This document shows, one piece after another, positions 1 through 8,859 of a stretch of DNA of 64,000 nt. How positions within the stretch are numbered: the first letter of the stretch is position 1; each line of letters opens with the position of its first letter. The stretch lies in the NCBI GenBank assembly GCA_022826825.1, contig JAJDUD010000044.1:32644-96643 (forward strand). The letters run 5' to 3'. The position numbers and the translations under genes were made by a program. The notes beneath the pieces were generated by a model. It had not been told where the DNA came from. It was given only the letters and a program-made list of their open reading frames with translations, and made no database searches. Source of the DNA: Acidobacteriota bacterium. GTDB lineage: Bacteria; Acidobacteriota; Vicinamibacteria; Marinacidobacterales; Marinacidobacteraceae.

Positions 1-2
1 AA

Positions 3-1118
3 CCCGGATGGTACGGCGACGGCCGCGGCTCCGGAGGTTTGTCCCTCCGGGTGAAGCGCACCGCACGCGGCCACCTCGCCAAGTCCTGGGGACAGCGCAT
101 CAGCGTCGACGGACGGCCCCGCAACCTCGGACTCGGCTCCTGGCCCCATGTCAGCCTCGCCGAGGCACGACAGAAGTGCGTCCTCAACCTCCTGGCGCGC
201 CAGCGCGGTGAACTGGTCACCGGCCGGCGGCGGACCGTTCCCACCTTCGCCGAGGCCGTGGAGAAGGTCCTCGCGGTCCACCGGGCCGGATGGAAGGACG
301 GCGGCCGGTCCGAGAAGCTGTGGCGCTCGAGCCTGCGGGACTACGTGATGCCGAGACTCGGTGGGCAACCGGTGAACCGGATCCGCACCTCGGACGTGAT
401 GGCGGTCCTGCAGCCGATCTGGAACGAGAAGCGGGAGACGGCGCGGCGGGTTCGGCGCCGGATCTCGGCGGTGATGCGCTGGGCGGTGGCCCAGGGCTAC
501 CGGGAAGACAACCCGGCCGGGGACGCCATCGGCGCGGCGCTGCCGAAGAACGGCGTCCGACCGCGGCATCATCGCGCCCTTCCCTATGCCGAGGTGGCCG
601 GTGCCATCGAGGTCGTGCGGGCCTCCGGCGCGTATCCGGCAACGGTGCTGGCGTTCGAGTTCCTGGTGCTGACGGCGTGCCGGAACGGCGAGGTGCGCGG
701 TGCGCGGTGGAAGGAGATGGACCTTGCGGGCCGGGAATGGCGCATCCCGCCCGAGCGGATGAAAACGGGCCGGGAGCACCGGATTCCGCTCTCCACACGC
801 GCGCTCGCGGTGCTCCGCGAGGCGCGAGAGTTCGCCAACGGCTCGGAGACGGTCTTCCCTACGTCGAGGGGCCGCCCGCTCAACCCGGGGGCGATCGCGA
901 AGATGATCCGCCAGTTGGGGATCCGCGCGGTGCCGCACGGGTTCCGGTCGAGCTTCCGTGACTGGGCGGCGGAGTGCTCCGACGCGCCTCGGGAGGTCTG
1001 CGAGCTGGCCCTGGCGCACGTGAACTCGAACCGCATCGAAGCGGCGTATCGGCGCACGGACCTGTTCGAGCGGCGGCGGGCGCTCATGGAGCAATGGGCC
1101 GCGTTCCTGGCGCAGTAG
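3..1118 (+). CDS. Tyrosine recombinase (P4-type integrase), 5' end outside the window
   Basis: Site-specific recombinase of the phage-integrase family, expected to integrate or excise a mobile element. The first in-frame start inside the window is a TTG at 39, but the frame stays open to the window edge. Its upstream codons read YGDGRGSGGLSLRV, which matches the start of the DUF4102 arm-binding domain of P4-type integrases, so the true start lies before base 1. Numbered from the TTG, the catalytic residues are R215 (TACRNGEV), K242, H300 and R303 (HGFR), H327 and Y337 (AAYRRTD), so the catalytic domain is complete. A SAM-like core-binding domain occupies roughly residues 65-160. Such integrases usually sit beside a tRNA with their 5' end towards the attachment site, which would be upstream of this window. 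Family call is firm; activity is inferred. Confidence 0.93.
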   Translation, partial: PGWYGDGRGSGGLSLRVKRTARGHLAKSWGQRISVDGRPRNLGLGSWPHVSLAEARQKCVLNLLARQRGELVTGRRRTVPTFAEAVEKVLAVHRAGWKDGGRSEKLWRSSLRDYVMPRLGGQPVNRIRTSDVMAVLQPIWNEKRETARRVRRRISAVMRWAVAQGYREDNPAGDAIGAALPKNGVRPRHHRALPYAEVAGAIEVVRASGAYPATVLAFEFLVLTACRNGEVRGARWKEMDLAGREWRIPPERMKTGREHRIPLSTRALAVLREAREFANGSETVFPTSRGRPLNPGAIAKMIRQLGIRAVPHGFRSSFRDWAAECSDAPREVCELALAHVNSNRIEAAYRRTDLFERRRALMEQWAAFLAQ

Positions 1119-1208
1119 TCTTGCCCCTCGACCCCGCCTTTCCGAACCGACGGTCCCGGCTCTCTTCGGGCACCGGCGCGGCGGCTGGCTCAGCTGCTAA
1201 GGCAGCTA

Positions 1209-1245
1209 GGCCAGCATACACAGTGTCAAACACTGTGGACTGGCC
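1209..1245. other. Stem-loop downstream of integrase gene
   Basis: GGCCAG at 1209-1214 pairs with CTGGCC at 1240-1245. Inside it CACAGTGT (1219-1226) pairs perfectly with ACACTGTG (1230-1237) around a CAA loop. No T-tract follows, so it is not a classic terminator. It could be a recombination crossover core or a structured transcript end. Confidence 0.55.
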
Positions 1246-1264
1246 CACCTGCTACGGCAGGAGA

Positions 1265-1299
1265 GCCAGCAGACCCAATGTGCGTACATTGGCGCTGGC
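1265..1299. other. Second adjacent stem-loop
   Basis: GCCAGC (1265-1270) pairs with GCTGGC (1294-1299). CCAATGT (1275-1281) pairs with ACATTGG (1286-1292) around GCGT. Its architecture matches the stem-loop 20 bases upstream, an outer 6-bp arm plus an inner 7-8-bp arm, but the sequence differs. Confidence 0.55.
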
Positions 1300-1664
1300 G
1301 AGGGGAGGCTGCGCCCCCCCTTCGAACCCCCGGCCTCTCGCGCCGCTGCCGGAGCACCGGACGACCGGGGGCGCAGCCCCCGGACCCCCACGCCCGTGCG
1401 CGCACGGCGCAGCGGCGCACCGCTGTGGTCAATGCTGACCTCACCCCGGCGGAGCAGGTCGCCTTCGACCAGGCCGCGGAGGCCCTCCGGCTCCCCAGTG
1501 CCGGGGAGCGGGCCTCAGAGGCCGCGAGCGGCCTCCGCGAGCTGTCGCCCGGCCTCCCGGCGCCCATCGAGGACCGCGCCGCCTACGGAGCCGCCGCCGC
1601 CCGCCTGGACCCGCCGCAGGCGGGCCGGACGCCTTCCCGCAGGGATTGGTCGCGCCGCAGGCGC

Positions 1665-1762
1665 GGGCTGGGAGCGACCTCCGAGCCGTAGCGGAAGTGC
1701 TAGCACGACCGTGCGTCTCGGGACCGTAGATCCGTGGATCGGAGGGGGGTCGCTCCCAGCCC
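1665..1762. repeat. Long imperfect inverted repeat
   Basis: GGGCTGGGAGCGACC then TCCGA (1665-1684) is the reverse complement of TCGGA then GGTCGCTCCCAGCCC (1739-1762), apart from four extra G in the second arm. The arms enclose about 54 bases. No open frame crosses it convincingly. Confidence 0.6.
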
Positions 1763-1899
1763 CGCTCTACGCCCCAAAGGCGGAGAGCGGATTCGCCGGC
1801 AGGCGACCAACCGCAACGGCGCCAACGGCTCCCGTGAACCACGTTGGCGACCGCGGGGTAGCGGAAGTCGTAGCGGAAGGGGGGGTTGACTTCCGCTAC
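1688..1899. repeat. Iterated GTAGCGGAAGT motif
   Basis: The 11-mer GTAGCGGAAGT occurs at 1688-1698 and 1858-1868, once with a final-base change at 1870-1880, and once inverted at 1889-1899. Clustered short direct and inverted copies beside an integrase gene fit arm-type binding sites, but could also be iterons of a lost replicon. Confidence 0.5.
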
Positions 1900-2360
1900 T
1901 CCAACCGTGGCCCCGAAGATGGCCCCGCGGCCGTGCGTTCCTCGCGGGAATCGGGCCGGTGTCGCGCTTGGCCCGGAACTCCCGGCGGCACGGCGATCCT
2001 GGTCGGCGGCGCTCCGCTTTCCGGTCCGCTGACGGGCGGTGATCGTCGAGGAAGGCCAGCTCGTCCCGATGGCGGCGCGCCAGGCAGCGGTCCAAAGGTG
2101 CTGTCCGTTCCCGGCGCTGCTCTCCCCGGTCCGGCTCAAGGTGCCGTACACTGCCGCCCACGTCGCTCGAAGGCGAGCCGGATTCCTGCCGTTTCCCGAT
2201 CAGACTCGGGGCTGCCGGCCGGTTCAGGATGTGCCGCCCCAAGTGCCATCCGTTTTCGGGAGACTCGTATAACTGATCGCTATAACAACGACTTACGAGG
2301 AATGTGTGGCTGCGCTCCGCGCCGCGCACGTCGTAACCCCGCCCGCCCCCGGGCGGCTCC

Positions 2361-3815
2361 TCACTCCCCGTCCGACAGTTCCGCCTCCAGTTCGTCCAGC
2401 GCCACCGGCCAGCGCGGATGCCGCGCGGCCCTGATTTCCGCGAGCGGTCCCGCCACCACGGTCGTGAAACCGGCCGGATCCAGGTACTCCAGCGCCACCC
2501 GCTTGACGTCCCCGGCCGTCACGGCCCGGACGGCCTCGGGCCAGCTCATCAGCCGGTCGGCGCCTCCGTGGCGCACCCCCTCGATGGCGAAGGTCCGGCT
2601 CGCATCGGCCGCGAGCTCGAGCGACCGTTGCCACACCGCCCCGAGCAGCCAGCCCTGCGCTCGGGTGACCTCCGCGGCGGTCACCGGCGCATCCGGATCG
2701 TGCATGCGCGCGATCTCCTCCAGGCTGTAGCGGACGAGGGGGCCCACCGCCTCCGGACGCCCGCCCGTGCGCACGAGGAGCAGGCCGGTTCCGGACGCCG
2801 TCTCCGGAACCTCGAAGTCGTCCCGGTTGGCGAGGCCGCGCTTCTCGCGCGCGGCGATGTTCAGGCGCTCGGCGAGGATGAACCTGAGGGCGGCCAGGGG
2901 GGCCCGGTCCGATTCGGGAACGGCGCCGACTGGCCGGCCGATGGCGATCCAGCCCTCGAGGCTCGGGACGTCCACGGTATGGAAGCGGCTCGATGGCTCG
3001 CCGGGCCCGACCACGGCGGCCTCCGGCGCCGGCTCCCCACTCGGCGTCCAGCCACGGGTCGCCGACTCCAGCGCCTCTTCCACCGCAGCGCGGGAAACCG
3101 CGCCTCCGATCCCGAACACCACGCGGTCCGCCGCGAGGCTCCGGGCCGCCAGCGCCCGTACCGCGGCCGGGGAAACCGAGGTCCCGGACGCCGGCGGCGC
3201 AAGGGGATATCCGTGAACGAACCGCTCCAGTTCGACCTTGGGGCGATAGCCGGCGCCGACGATCCCCGCCATCGGCATGTCGTAGCCGGCGCCTGTCCGG
3301 TATCCCCGGATCGCGGCGGCGTCGAGGTCGGGATTCCGGACGAGTTCCACGAGCAGTCCCAGTGCCGCCCGCCAGTCCTCCGGAAGCACGTTCAGGGACA
3401 GGTGGGTGGCGTCGAGGGTCTCGACGGCGCTCAGCGAGGTTCCGAGTTCGGCGAGGCGGAGCGAAAGCGGCTCGCCCGCCCCCGCGGCGCCGCGGGTCGT
3501 CAGGAGGTGGGTCAGCAGCGCCGATGCCCCGGCCTCGCCGTCGGCTTCGTGGAGCCGGCCGAGGGGCAGCGCCGCCGTGATCCGCACCAGCGGGTCCGCT
3601 TCCGCGGGGACGATGTAGGCCCGGACGCCGCTCGACGCCTCGAAGAGGGCCTCGGCGGGGTCGGGCGGGGTGAACGTCGAGGGCCCGCCGGCGAGCTCGC
3701 TCGGGGGCGGCCAGTCGTGCTCGAAGATGGGGCGGGAGCGGCCGGGGAGGGTGTTGTCGGTGTCGCAGGCGGCCAGGGTGAGGGTGGCGGAGGCCAGAAC
3801 CGTAAGGACGAACAG
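2361..3815 (-). CDS. M16-family peptidase homologue, non-catalytic partner, lipoprotein
   Basis: Second member of a tandem M16 pair. The usable protein is about 480 residues, with a hydrophobic N-terminus ending in the lipobox LAAC, followed by two M16-type halves. Where active M16 enzymes have HxxEH this protein reads LLTHLLTT, so it lacks zinc ligands. Bacterial M16 pairs often combine one catalytic and one non-catalytic subunit. It lies downstream of the catalytic gene, separated by about 300 bases of repeats. No ATG, GTG or TTG sits in frame at a sensible position before the signal peptide; the coordinate used is a CTG. Either a rare start is used, or repeat growth has eroded the 5' end. 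Family call firm, start unresolved. Confidence 0.75.
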   Translation of the reverse strand: MFVLTVLASATLTLAACDTDNTLPGRSRPIFEHDWPPPSELAGGPSTFTPPDPAEALFEASSGVRAYIVPAEADPLVRITAALPLGRLHEADGEAGASALLTHLLTTRGAAGAGEPLSLRLAELGTSLSAVETLDATHLSLNVLPEDWRAALGLLVELVRNPDLDAAAIRGYRTGAGYDMPMAGIVGAGYRPKVELERFVHGYPLAPPASGTSVSPAAVRALAARSLAADRVVFGIGGAVSRAAVEEALESATRGWTPSGEPAPEAAVVGPGEPSSRFHTVDVPSLEGWIAIGRPVGAVPESDRAPLAALRFILAERLNIAAREKRGLANRDDFEVPETASGTGLLLVRTGGRPEAVGPLVRYSLEEIARMHDPDAPVTAAEVTRAQGWLLGAVWQRSLELAADASRTFAIEGVRHGGADRLMSWPEAVRAVTAGDVKRVALEYLDPAGFTTVVAGPLAEIRAARHPRWPVALDELEAELSDGE

Positions 3816-3837
3816 CGATGCGCCGTGCGCTGGCCTG

Positions 3838-4129
3838 CGGCCACCGCGTGCCGGCCGGAGGCCGGCGTTCCAAGCCGTTTCTGCCGTCCTGGAATGGCGG
3901 TGTGCGGGTTTCGCGGCCCTCTCGGGCGGCGATGCCGGCCGGAGGCCGGCGCTCCGAGACGGAAGCGCCGTGCGGCGGAGTGGCGCGGCGTCGTCGCGGA
4001 CCTGCGGTCCGCGTGCCGACCGGAGGCCGGCGTTCCCAGCCGTTTCTGCCGTCCTGGCCTCTCGGCGAAGCGCGCCTGCGCAGCCCGTTCGGACCGCGGT
4101 GCCGGTCTGAAGACCGGCGCTCCCAACTC
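3838..4129. repeat. Dispersed two-hairpin repeats between the M16 genes
   Basis: Four copies of the dispersed palindrome family lie here. The clearest has a variable hairpin CGCGGACC-TGC-GGTCCGCG (3995-4013) followed by GCCGACC-GGA-GGCCGGC (4015-4031). Two copies are followed by the same tail, CCGTTTCTGCCGTCCTGG. No gene in the gap. Confidence 0.75.
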
Positions 4130-5731
4130 TCACCGCTCCGCCCCCCGGAGCCTTGACCACGCGAAGTCGAGCCAGCTCGGGCCGCTTCCCTCGGGCGGCT
4201 CGGCCCGGGCCGTCGCGATCACCCGGTTGGAGGGCACGAAGTAGGCCGCCGCGACCCGCTGCACGTCCGCCGGCGTTGCGGCGTCCCGCGCCTCGACGAG
4301 TTCGGGCAGCACGCTCCAGTGGTTCATGGTGTGGTGATGGCCGATCAGGAAGGCGAGTTCCTGGGTGTTTTCGAGGAGCTCCGCCCACTCGACGCGGAGG
4401 CGCTTCCTGGCCCGCGCGAAGGCGCCGGCGTCGATCCGCCCCTCCCGGAGATCGGCGACCGCATCCAGCAGCGCGCTCTCGAGCGCCGCGAGGTCACCGT
4501 CGCTTCCCGCGTGCGCCACCAGGTTGAACGCCCCGGGAGACCCGAAGCGGTAGGTGTGGATGACCCGGAAGTCGGCCGCGACCGAGGCGGAAACCCTCCG
4601 CTCCGCCAGCGCTTGCCCGGCCATCCCGTGCGGCCCGCCCAGCAGCGCGGCGATGAGGTCGAACACGGGCCGGTCGGGGTGGCCCATGCCCGGGACGCGG
4701 TAGCGGAGGTGGACCTGCGGCGAGAGCGGCTCCGTCCAGTCGAGCCGGATGGATCCGCCGGGCACCGGCTCGGCCTCGACATCGAGATCGAGGGGGGGCT
4801 CGGGTCCGCGGGGCAGCACTCCGAAGTAGCGCTCTGCCAACGGCGCCACTGCCTCCATGGTCGCGTCGCCCACCAGCACGAGCGTCGCGTTGTTGGGGAC
4901 GAAGTAGTCGTCGTAGATGCGGTACGTCGCCTCCCGGGTGAAGTTCCCGAAGTCGCGGATGTGCCCGCCGTCGGGGACGAAGACCGGGTGGATCTGGGCG
5001 GTGACGCCGTCGATGGACTCGTTGAAGCGGGTCTGCGGCCGGCTCTTGCCCCCGAGGATCTGTTCCACCACGGTGAAGCGCTGCGACTCCCAGCCCCGCT
5101 GGACCGCGTTCACCAGGCGGTCCGCCTCGAGCCGGAAGAAGAGTTCGAGGTGCTCGGGCGGGAGCGCCATGTTCATCTCCATGTAGTCCTGCTCGGTGCT
5201 GGCCGGCACCGGGTCGGTGTGCCGCACGTACCCGCCGCTCTGCATGTACCACTTGTAGGAAGTCCAGAAGTCGCGGTACCCGTCGTCCCGGTCCTCGAGT
5301 TCGTAGAGCCGCTGCCGGAGCGCCTCGATCTCGGCCGTCATCGGCCAGTCGAGTTCGTCGTAGAAGACGGCCCGTTCCCGGAGCCGGTTGCGCTCCCGGT
5401 TGCGGAGCGCGATGAGTTCCTGCTCGGTGTCGTGGATCTCCCGCAGAATGGGCAGTTCGGCGGCCAGGTCGCGGGTGCCGACCGTGGTGGTTCCCTGGTG
5501 GATGACGTGCTCGAGGAAGTGGACGATGCCGTGCTGCCCCACCGGCTCGATCATGGAGCCCACGCGAACCCACAGGTTGGCGGCCACCCGCGGCCGGCGG
5601 TGGTCCTCGGCGAGCAGGATCGTGAAGCCGTTGTCGAGGACGTGCTCCTGGATCTGGACCGGGCTTGCGGGCTGAGCCGCGACGGACGACGCCAGAACGG
5701 CCACCGCGCCGACAAAGAAGAGGCTTCTCAA
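4130..5731 (-). CDS. M16 zinc metallopeptidase, catalytic subunit
   Basis: Exported zinc peptidase of the pitrilysin/insulinase family, 533 residues. A TTG start at 5731 is chosen because it is preceded by GGAGGAAG and immediately gives a signal peptide (MRSLFFVGAVAVL, cleavage after VAAQ). The zinc motif HFLEH is at residues 71-75. A charged insert of about 60 residues separates it from the second half of the zinc-site domain, as in long-form M16 proteins. The TTG overlaps the TGA of the upstream M28 gene by 3 bases of a shared TTGA, indicating translational coupling. With the M28 and the following M16 partner it probably forms a periplasmic peptide-degrading set. Confidence 0.92.
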   Translation of the reverse strand: MRSLFFVGAVAVLASSVAAQPASPVQIQEHVLDNGFTILLAEDHRRPRVAANLWVRVGSMIEPVGQHGIVHFLEHVIHQGTTTVGTRDLAAELPILREIHDTEQELIALRNRERNRLRERAVFYDELDWPMTAEIEALRQRLYELEDRDDGYRDFWTSYKWYMQSGGYVRHTDPVPASTEQDYMEMNMALPPEHLELFFRLEADRLVNAVQRGWESQRFTVVEQILGGKSRPQTRFNESIDGVTAQIHPVFVPDGGHIRDFGNFTREATYRIYDDYFVPNNATLVLVGDATMEAVAPLAERYFGVLPRGPEPPLDLDVEAEPVPGGSIRLDWTEPLSPQVHLRYRVPGMGHPDRPVFDLIAALLGGPHGMAGQALAERRVSASVAADFRVIHTYRFGSPGAFNLVAHAGSDGDLAALESALLDAVADLREGRIDAGAFARARKRLRVEWAELLENTQELAFLIGHHHTMNHWSVLPELVEARDAATPADVQRVAAAYFVPSNRVIATARAEPPEGSGPSWLDFAWSRLRGAER

Positions 5732-7335
5732 CGACGCTCTTCCTCCGAGCTCCGCTCCGGCGGGCGGCACACCGGCCACGCTTCGCCCTCCGGCATCGCG
5801 CGCTGGTCCCGGGGCATCGGCTCCGCATCCTCGGACGCCAGGTAGGCGAACAGCGCCGTCATCAGCGCGTCGTCGCGCAGGTCCTCGAAGACGATCTTGT
5901 CGAAGCTGTCCCGGTTGGTGTGCCAGGTGTAGATGCTCGTGTCCCAGCGGTTCGTGCCCATGGGGAGGTGCTCGCCGCGGCCGTGCCCCACGTGGAAGCT
6001 GAACGCGGGCACCCCGGCGCACAGGAAGGACGCGTGGTCCGTCCCGCCGGCTTCCGGCATTCCGGGAATCTCGAGGGTGACGAGATCCGACAGCTCGCTC
6101 GGGATCTTCGCGAGCCACTCGCCGAAGCGCCCGGCGGCGCCGGCGAACCCCTGCATGGGGAGGAAGGTGACCGGCCCGGTCCCGTGATCGATGTTGAACA
6201 CGGTGTGGGTGGCTTCGAGAATCTCGGGGTGGTCCTCGACGAAGGCGCGGGACCCGTTGAGGCCCTGCTCCTCCCCGTTCCAGAGCGCGCCGAGGATGGT
6301 GCGGCGGGGGTTCGGGACCGCCGCCTTCAGGATGCGCATCGCCTCCATGATGGCGACCGCGCCGGTGCCGTTGTCGAGCGCCCCGGACGAACCGTCCCAG
6401 GAGTCGTAGTGACCCCCGAGGATCACGAACTCCTCGGGTTCCGCGCTCCCCGGGATCTTCGCGAAGGCGGTGGAGACCGGCACCTCGCCGAGGAACTCCG
6501 CCTCCGCGTCCACCCGCAGCACCGGCTCCTGGCCGTTTTCGGCCAGGCGGAAGACGAGCCCGTAGGCCTCGCAGCTCAGGTCGAAGACCGGGGTCCGCTC
6601 CATGTTGGTCCCGAAGACCTTGATGACGCCCCAGCCCTCGGACCACTCCGAGCGGAGGATCCCGGCGGCTCCCGCGGCGTCCAGGGCCTGCGGCAGATTG
6701 CGGCGCTCGACACCGGCGCTCTCGTAGCGGTCGCCCCAGTCCTCGATCAGGGCCTCCCGCTCCCCGGCCATGCGGGCGAGCGTCTCGGGCCGGGCGAACC
6801 ACTCCAGGTTGTCCCGCGGGCGGCAGCTCGCCACCGGCGGCGACACCAGCACGAACTTGCCGCGCGCTTCCGGAAGCCACGCCGCGAACTCCTCGGGGGT
6901 GTCCGCGTCGGCGAGGATCACGACGCCCGCCTCGACCGGCCCGCCGGTGGCCGGGCTCCAGGCGGCCGCCATCCCCTCGAGCGTCCGCACCCGCGGCGAG
7001 ACGAGATCGATGTGGCTGATCCCCCGCTCCCATCCCCGCCAGGTGCCGTACTGCTCCTGGTACGCCTCGATGCCCCACTCCTCGAACTTCTCGACCGCCC
7101 AGTCGTTGGCGGCGGCCATGCCCGGGGAGCCGGTCAGGCGCGGCCCGATCACGTCCATCATCACCTGGCCAAGTTCCATGACCTGCGAGCGCTCGACGCC
7201 CTCTTCCCAGATCGCCCGGATCACGGGGTCGTCCGCGGGGAAGAACGGGCCGGCCGCCTCCTGCTCCTGGGCCCCGGCATGGCTGGAGAGGCAAACGAGC
7301 GAGGCGGCGGCAACCGCGCGAGCCGCAGATGTCAT
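5728..7335 (-). CDS. M28-family metallopeptidase (aminopeptidase/carboxypeptidase Q-like)
   Basis: Exported di-zinc exopeptidase of 535 residues. ATG at 7335 has AAGGAG six bases upstream and begins a signal peptide ending near SHAGAQ. A PA-like domain occupies roughly residues 120-270. The M28 metal site is complete: H309 and D311 (GGHYDSW), bridging D321 (ALDNG), E355/E356 (GEEQG), a further Asp in NIDHG and a late His near the end. It is the first gene of the unit M28-M16-M16 and is divergent from the TPR gene, 92 bases away. Substrate is unknown; release of amino acids from peptides is the family role. Confidence 0.93.
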   Translation of the reverse strand: MTSAARAVAAASLVCLSSHAGAQEQEAAGPFFPADDPVIRAIWEEGVERSQVMELGQVMMDVIGPRLTGSPGMAAANDWAVEKFEEWGIEAYQEQYGTWRGWERGISHIDLVSPRVRTLEGMAAAWSPATGGPVEAGVVILADADTPEEFAAWLPEARGKFVLVSPPVASCRPRDNLEWFARPETLARMAGEREALIEDWGDRYESAGVERRNLPQALDAAGAAGILRSEWSEGWGVIKVFGTNMERTPVFDLSCEAYGLVFRLAENGQEPVLRVDAEAEFLGEVPVSTAFAKIPGSAEPEEFVILGGHYDSWDGSSGALDNGTGAVAIMEAMRILKAAVPNPRRTILGALWNGEEQGLNGSRAFVEDHPEILEATHTVFNIDHGTGPVTFLPMQGFAGAAGRFGEWLAKIPSELSDLVTLEIPGMPEAGGTDHASFLCAGVPAFSFHVGHGRGEHLPMGTNRWDTSIYTWHTNRDSFDKIVFEDLRDDALMTALFAYLASEDAEPMPRDQRAMPEGEAWPVCRPPERSSEEERR

Positions 7336-7427
7336 GGCGAACTCCTTGAGAGGGCCGGACCCGCCTGAGACGATCCGAGCCTCTCCCGCATCGTCGGAGA
7401 GTATTCTGTGGCGGGTCATCGAACAAA

Positions 7428-8729
7428 ATGTGTCGGGCGCGCCTTGGCAGCGTGGGTCGCGCGCTGAGGACGTGGGGGTTGGTGCTGGTTGCCGGGGCCG
7501 CCCTCGGCCCGCGGTCCTCAGCCGGGCAGCCGCTCCCCGAGGCGCGGCGGATGCTGGCCGCCGGGGAAGCCGCGCGGGCCGTCCCGCCACTCGTCGAGAG
7601 CTTCTCCGCCGATCCGGAGTCCCCCGAGGGACGGGAGGTCCTGTGGGCCCTGGCCCGCCGCGCCGCGCCCCATCCCGAGGTCGTCGAGGCCGTCTACCAA
7701 CGCGCCGGCGAACTCGGGTCCGACGGCTGGATCGCGGCGGGCGTCCTGCTGCGGCGCGGCTTCCGACCGCTCGACGCGCTGGACGCCTTCGAGCGGGGCG
7801 CGAGGACGAGGCCGCCGGGAGACTCCCTGGCGGATGTCGAGGCCGGCTGGCTGCTCATGGAGCTGCACGCCGACAAGCGCGCCCTCGCCCGGTTCGAACG
7901 CCACCCCACGGACCCGAGGGCAGCGTACGCGCGGGCCGTGATCCTGGCCCGGTCCAGCCGGTTCGACGAAGCCGCCGCGGTGACGGACGCGCTGCTGCGC
8001 CGGGACCCGCAGAACCCGGCGGCGCTCCTGCTCCGGGCCGAGCTCCTGGACAGTGGCGGCCGCGGGAGCGAGGCGCTCGAGATGCTGCGCGAGCTCGTGG
8101 ATACCACCGGCCCCAGCGGACCGGCGGCGCTGCGGCTGGCCCGGATCCTGGTGAAGCTCGGGCGGTCCCCGGAGGCGCTCCCGATCCTCGAGGCGATCCT
8201 CGCGGCCGCCCCGGAGAACGCCCTGGCCCGGCTCGCGCTGGCCCGCGCCCACCAGGACGGCGGACGGCGGCGGGAAGCCGAGGAAGCGTTCCGCCGGGCG
8301 CTGGCGGCGGATGGCGCCCTCAACGAGGCGCGCTTCCGCCTGGCCCAGTTGCTCACCCGGACCGGGAGGCAAGCGGAAGCGAGCCCGCTGTTCGCCGAGT
8401 TCGAGCGCCGGAACACGGTGGACGCCGAGTCCACGCGGCTGCTCGCCGCGGCCGAGCTGCGACCCGACGACTTCTCCGCGGTGGCCGCGTTCGTGAACCA
8501 CGCGCTCTCGAACCGGGACTTCGGGCTGGCGCTGCGGGTCGCACAGCGGTTCCTGATCGAGGTTCCCCGGGATCCGGAGCGTCATCTGCTGGTGGCCCGC
8601 GTCTTCCGCGAGGGCGGAAACCGCGGCGAAGCGGCACGGCTGCTCCGCCGGGCGCTCCTCCGGTTCGCCGGCGACGAGGAGGCCGAACGGCGGCTCGCGG
8701 CGGGGCTCGAGGCGATCGGCGCGCGGTAG
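7428..8729 (+). CDS. TPR-repeat exported protein
   Basis: 433-residue protein with an N-terminal signal-like segment (residues about 12-33) and at least seven tetratricopeptide-like helical pairs from about 35 to the end, several with the A-x-x-A-L/P pattern. No enzymatic motif. TPR arrays usually scaffold protein complexes; the partner cannot be told from sequence. The gene is divergent from the M28 peptidase unit and convergent with the TonB receptor gene downstream, with a strong hairpin between the two stops. Confidence 0.85.
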   Translation: MCRARLGSVGRALRTWGLVLVAGAALGPRSSAGQPLPEARRMLAAGEAARAVPPLVESFSADPESPEGREVLWALARRAAPHPEVVEAVYQRAGELGSDGWIAAGVLLRRGFRPLDALDAFERGARTRPPGDSLADVEAGWLLMELHADKRALARFERHPTDPRAAYARAVILARSSRFDEAAAVTDALLRRDPQNPAALLLRAELLDSGGRGSEALEMLRELVDTTGPSGPAALRLARILVKLGRSPEALPILEAILAAAPENALARLALARAHQDGGRRREAEEAFRRALAADGALNEARFRLAQLLTRTGRQAEASPLFAEFERRNTVDAESTRLLAAAELRPDDFSAVAAFVNHALSNRDFGLALRVAQRFLIEVPRDPERHLLVARVFREGGNRGEAARLLRRALLRFAGDEEAERRLAAGLEAIGAR

Positions 8730-8770
8730 GGAGGGACGCTCCCCGAAAAGGCGAGGCCCGCCGCTGGTGT

Positions 8771-8816
8771 CGCCCGCCACGCTGAGCGTGGCGGGCGATG
8801 CCGGTCCAAGACCGGC
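8771..8816. terminator. Hairpin pair between convergent genes
   Basis: A perfect 13-bp stem (CGCCCGCCACGCT / AGCGTGGCGGGCG, one-base loop, 8771-8797) is followed by GCCGGTC-CAA-GACCGGC (8800-8816). It lies between the convergent stops at 8729 and 8860 and could end transcription both ways. It is also one copy of the dispersed two-hairpin repeat. No T-tract. Confidence 0.6.
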
Positions 8817-8859
8817 GCTCCCGGGCGGCGGGCCTTGAAGTTGCTTGAGCCGGGAACTC

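Larger units (their letters stand above)
1119..2360. other. Gene-poor region downstream of the integrase
   Basis: No convincing gene. Open frames here have the arginine/proline-rich composition of shadow frames. A short plus-strand frame with a GTG at 1425 (ending 1691) begins plausibly with NADLTPAEQVAFDQAAEAL but becomes low-complexity and may be a decayed gene. The region holds two strong stem-loops (1209-1245, 1265-1299), a long imperfect inverted repeat (1665-1762) and iterated 11-mers (1688-1899). The segment just before 2340 resembles part of the dispersed repeat seen near 37905. Confidence 0.5.

Noticed and set aside
1330..1360. TTCGAACCCC resembling a tRNA T-arm
   Set aside because: No matching acceptor or anticodon stems; surrounding GC-rich sequence can produce the motif by chance. 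A decayed att fragment is possible but unsupported.
1441..2730. Long open frames on both strands after the integrase
   Set aside because: Compositions are Arg/Pro/Gly-rich, no domain is recognisable, and hairpins and repeats lie inside.
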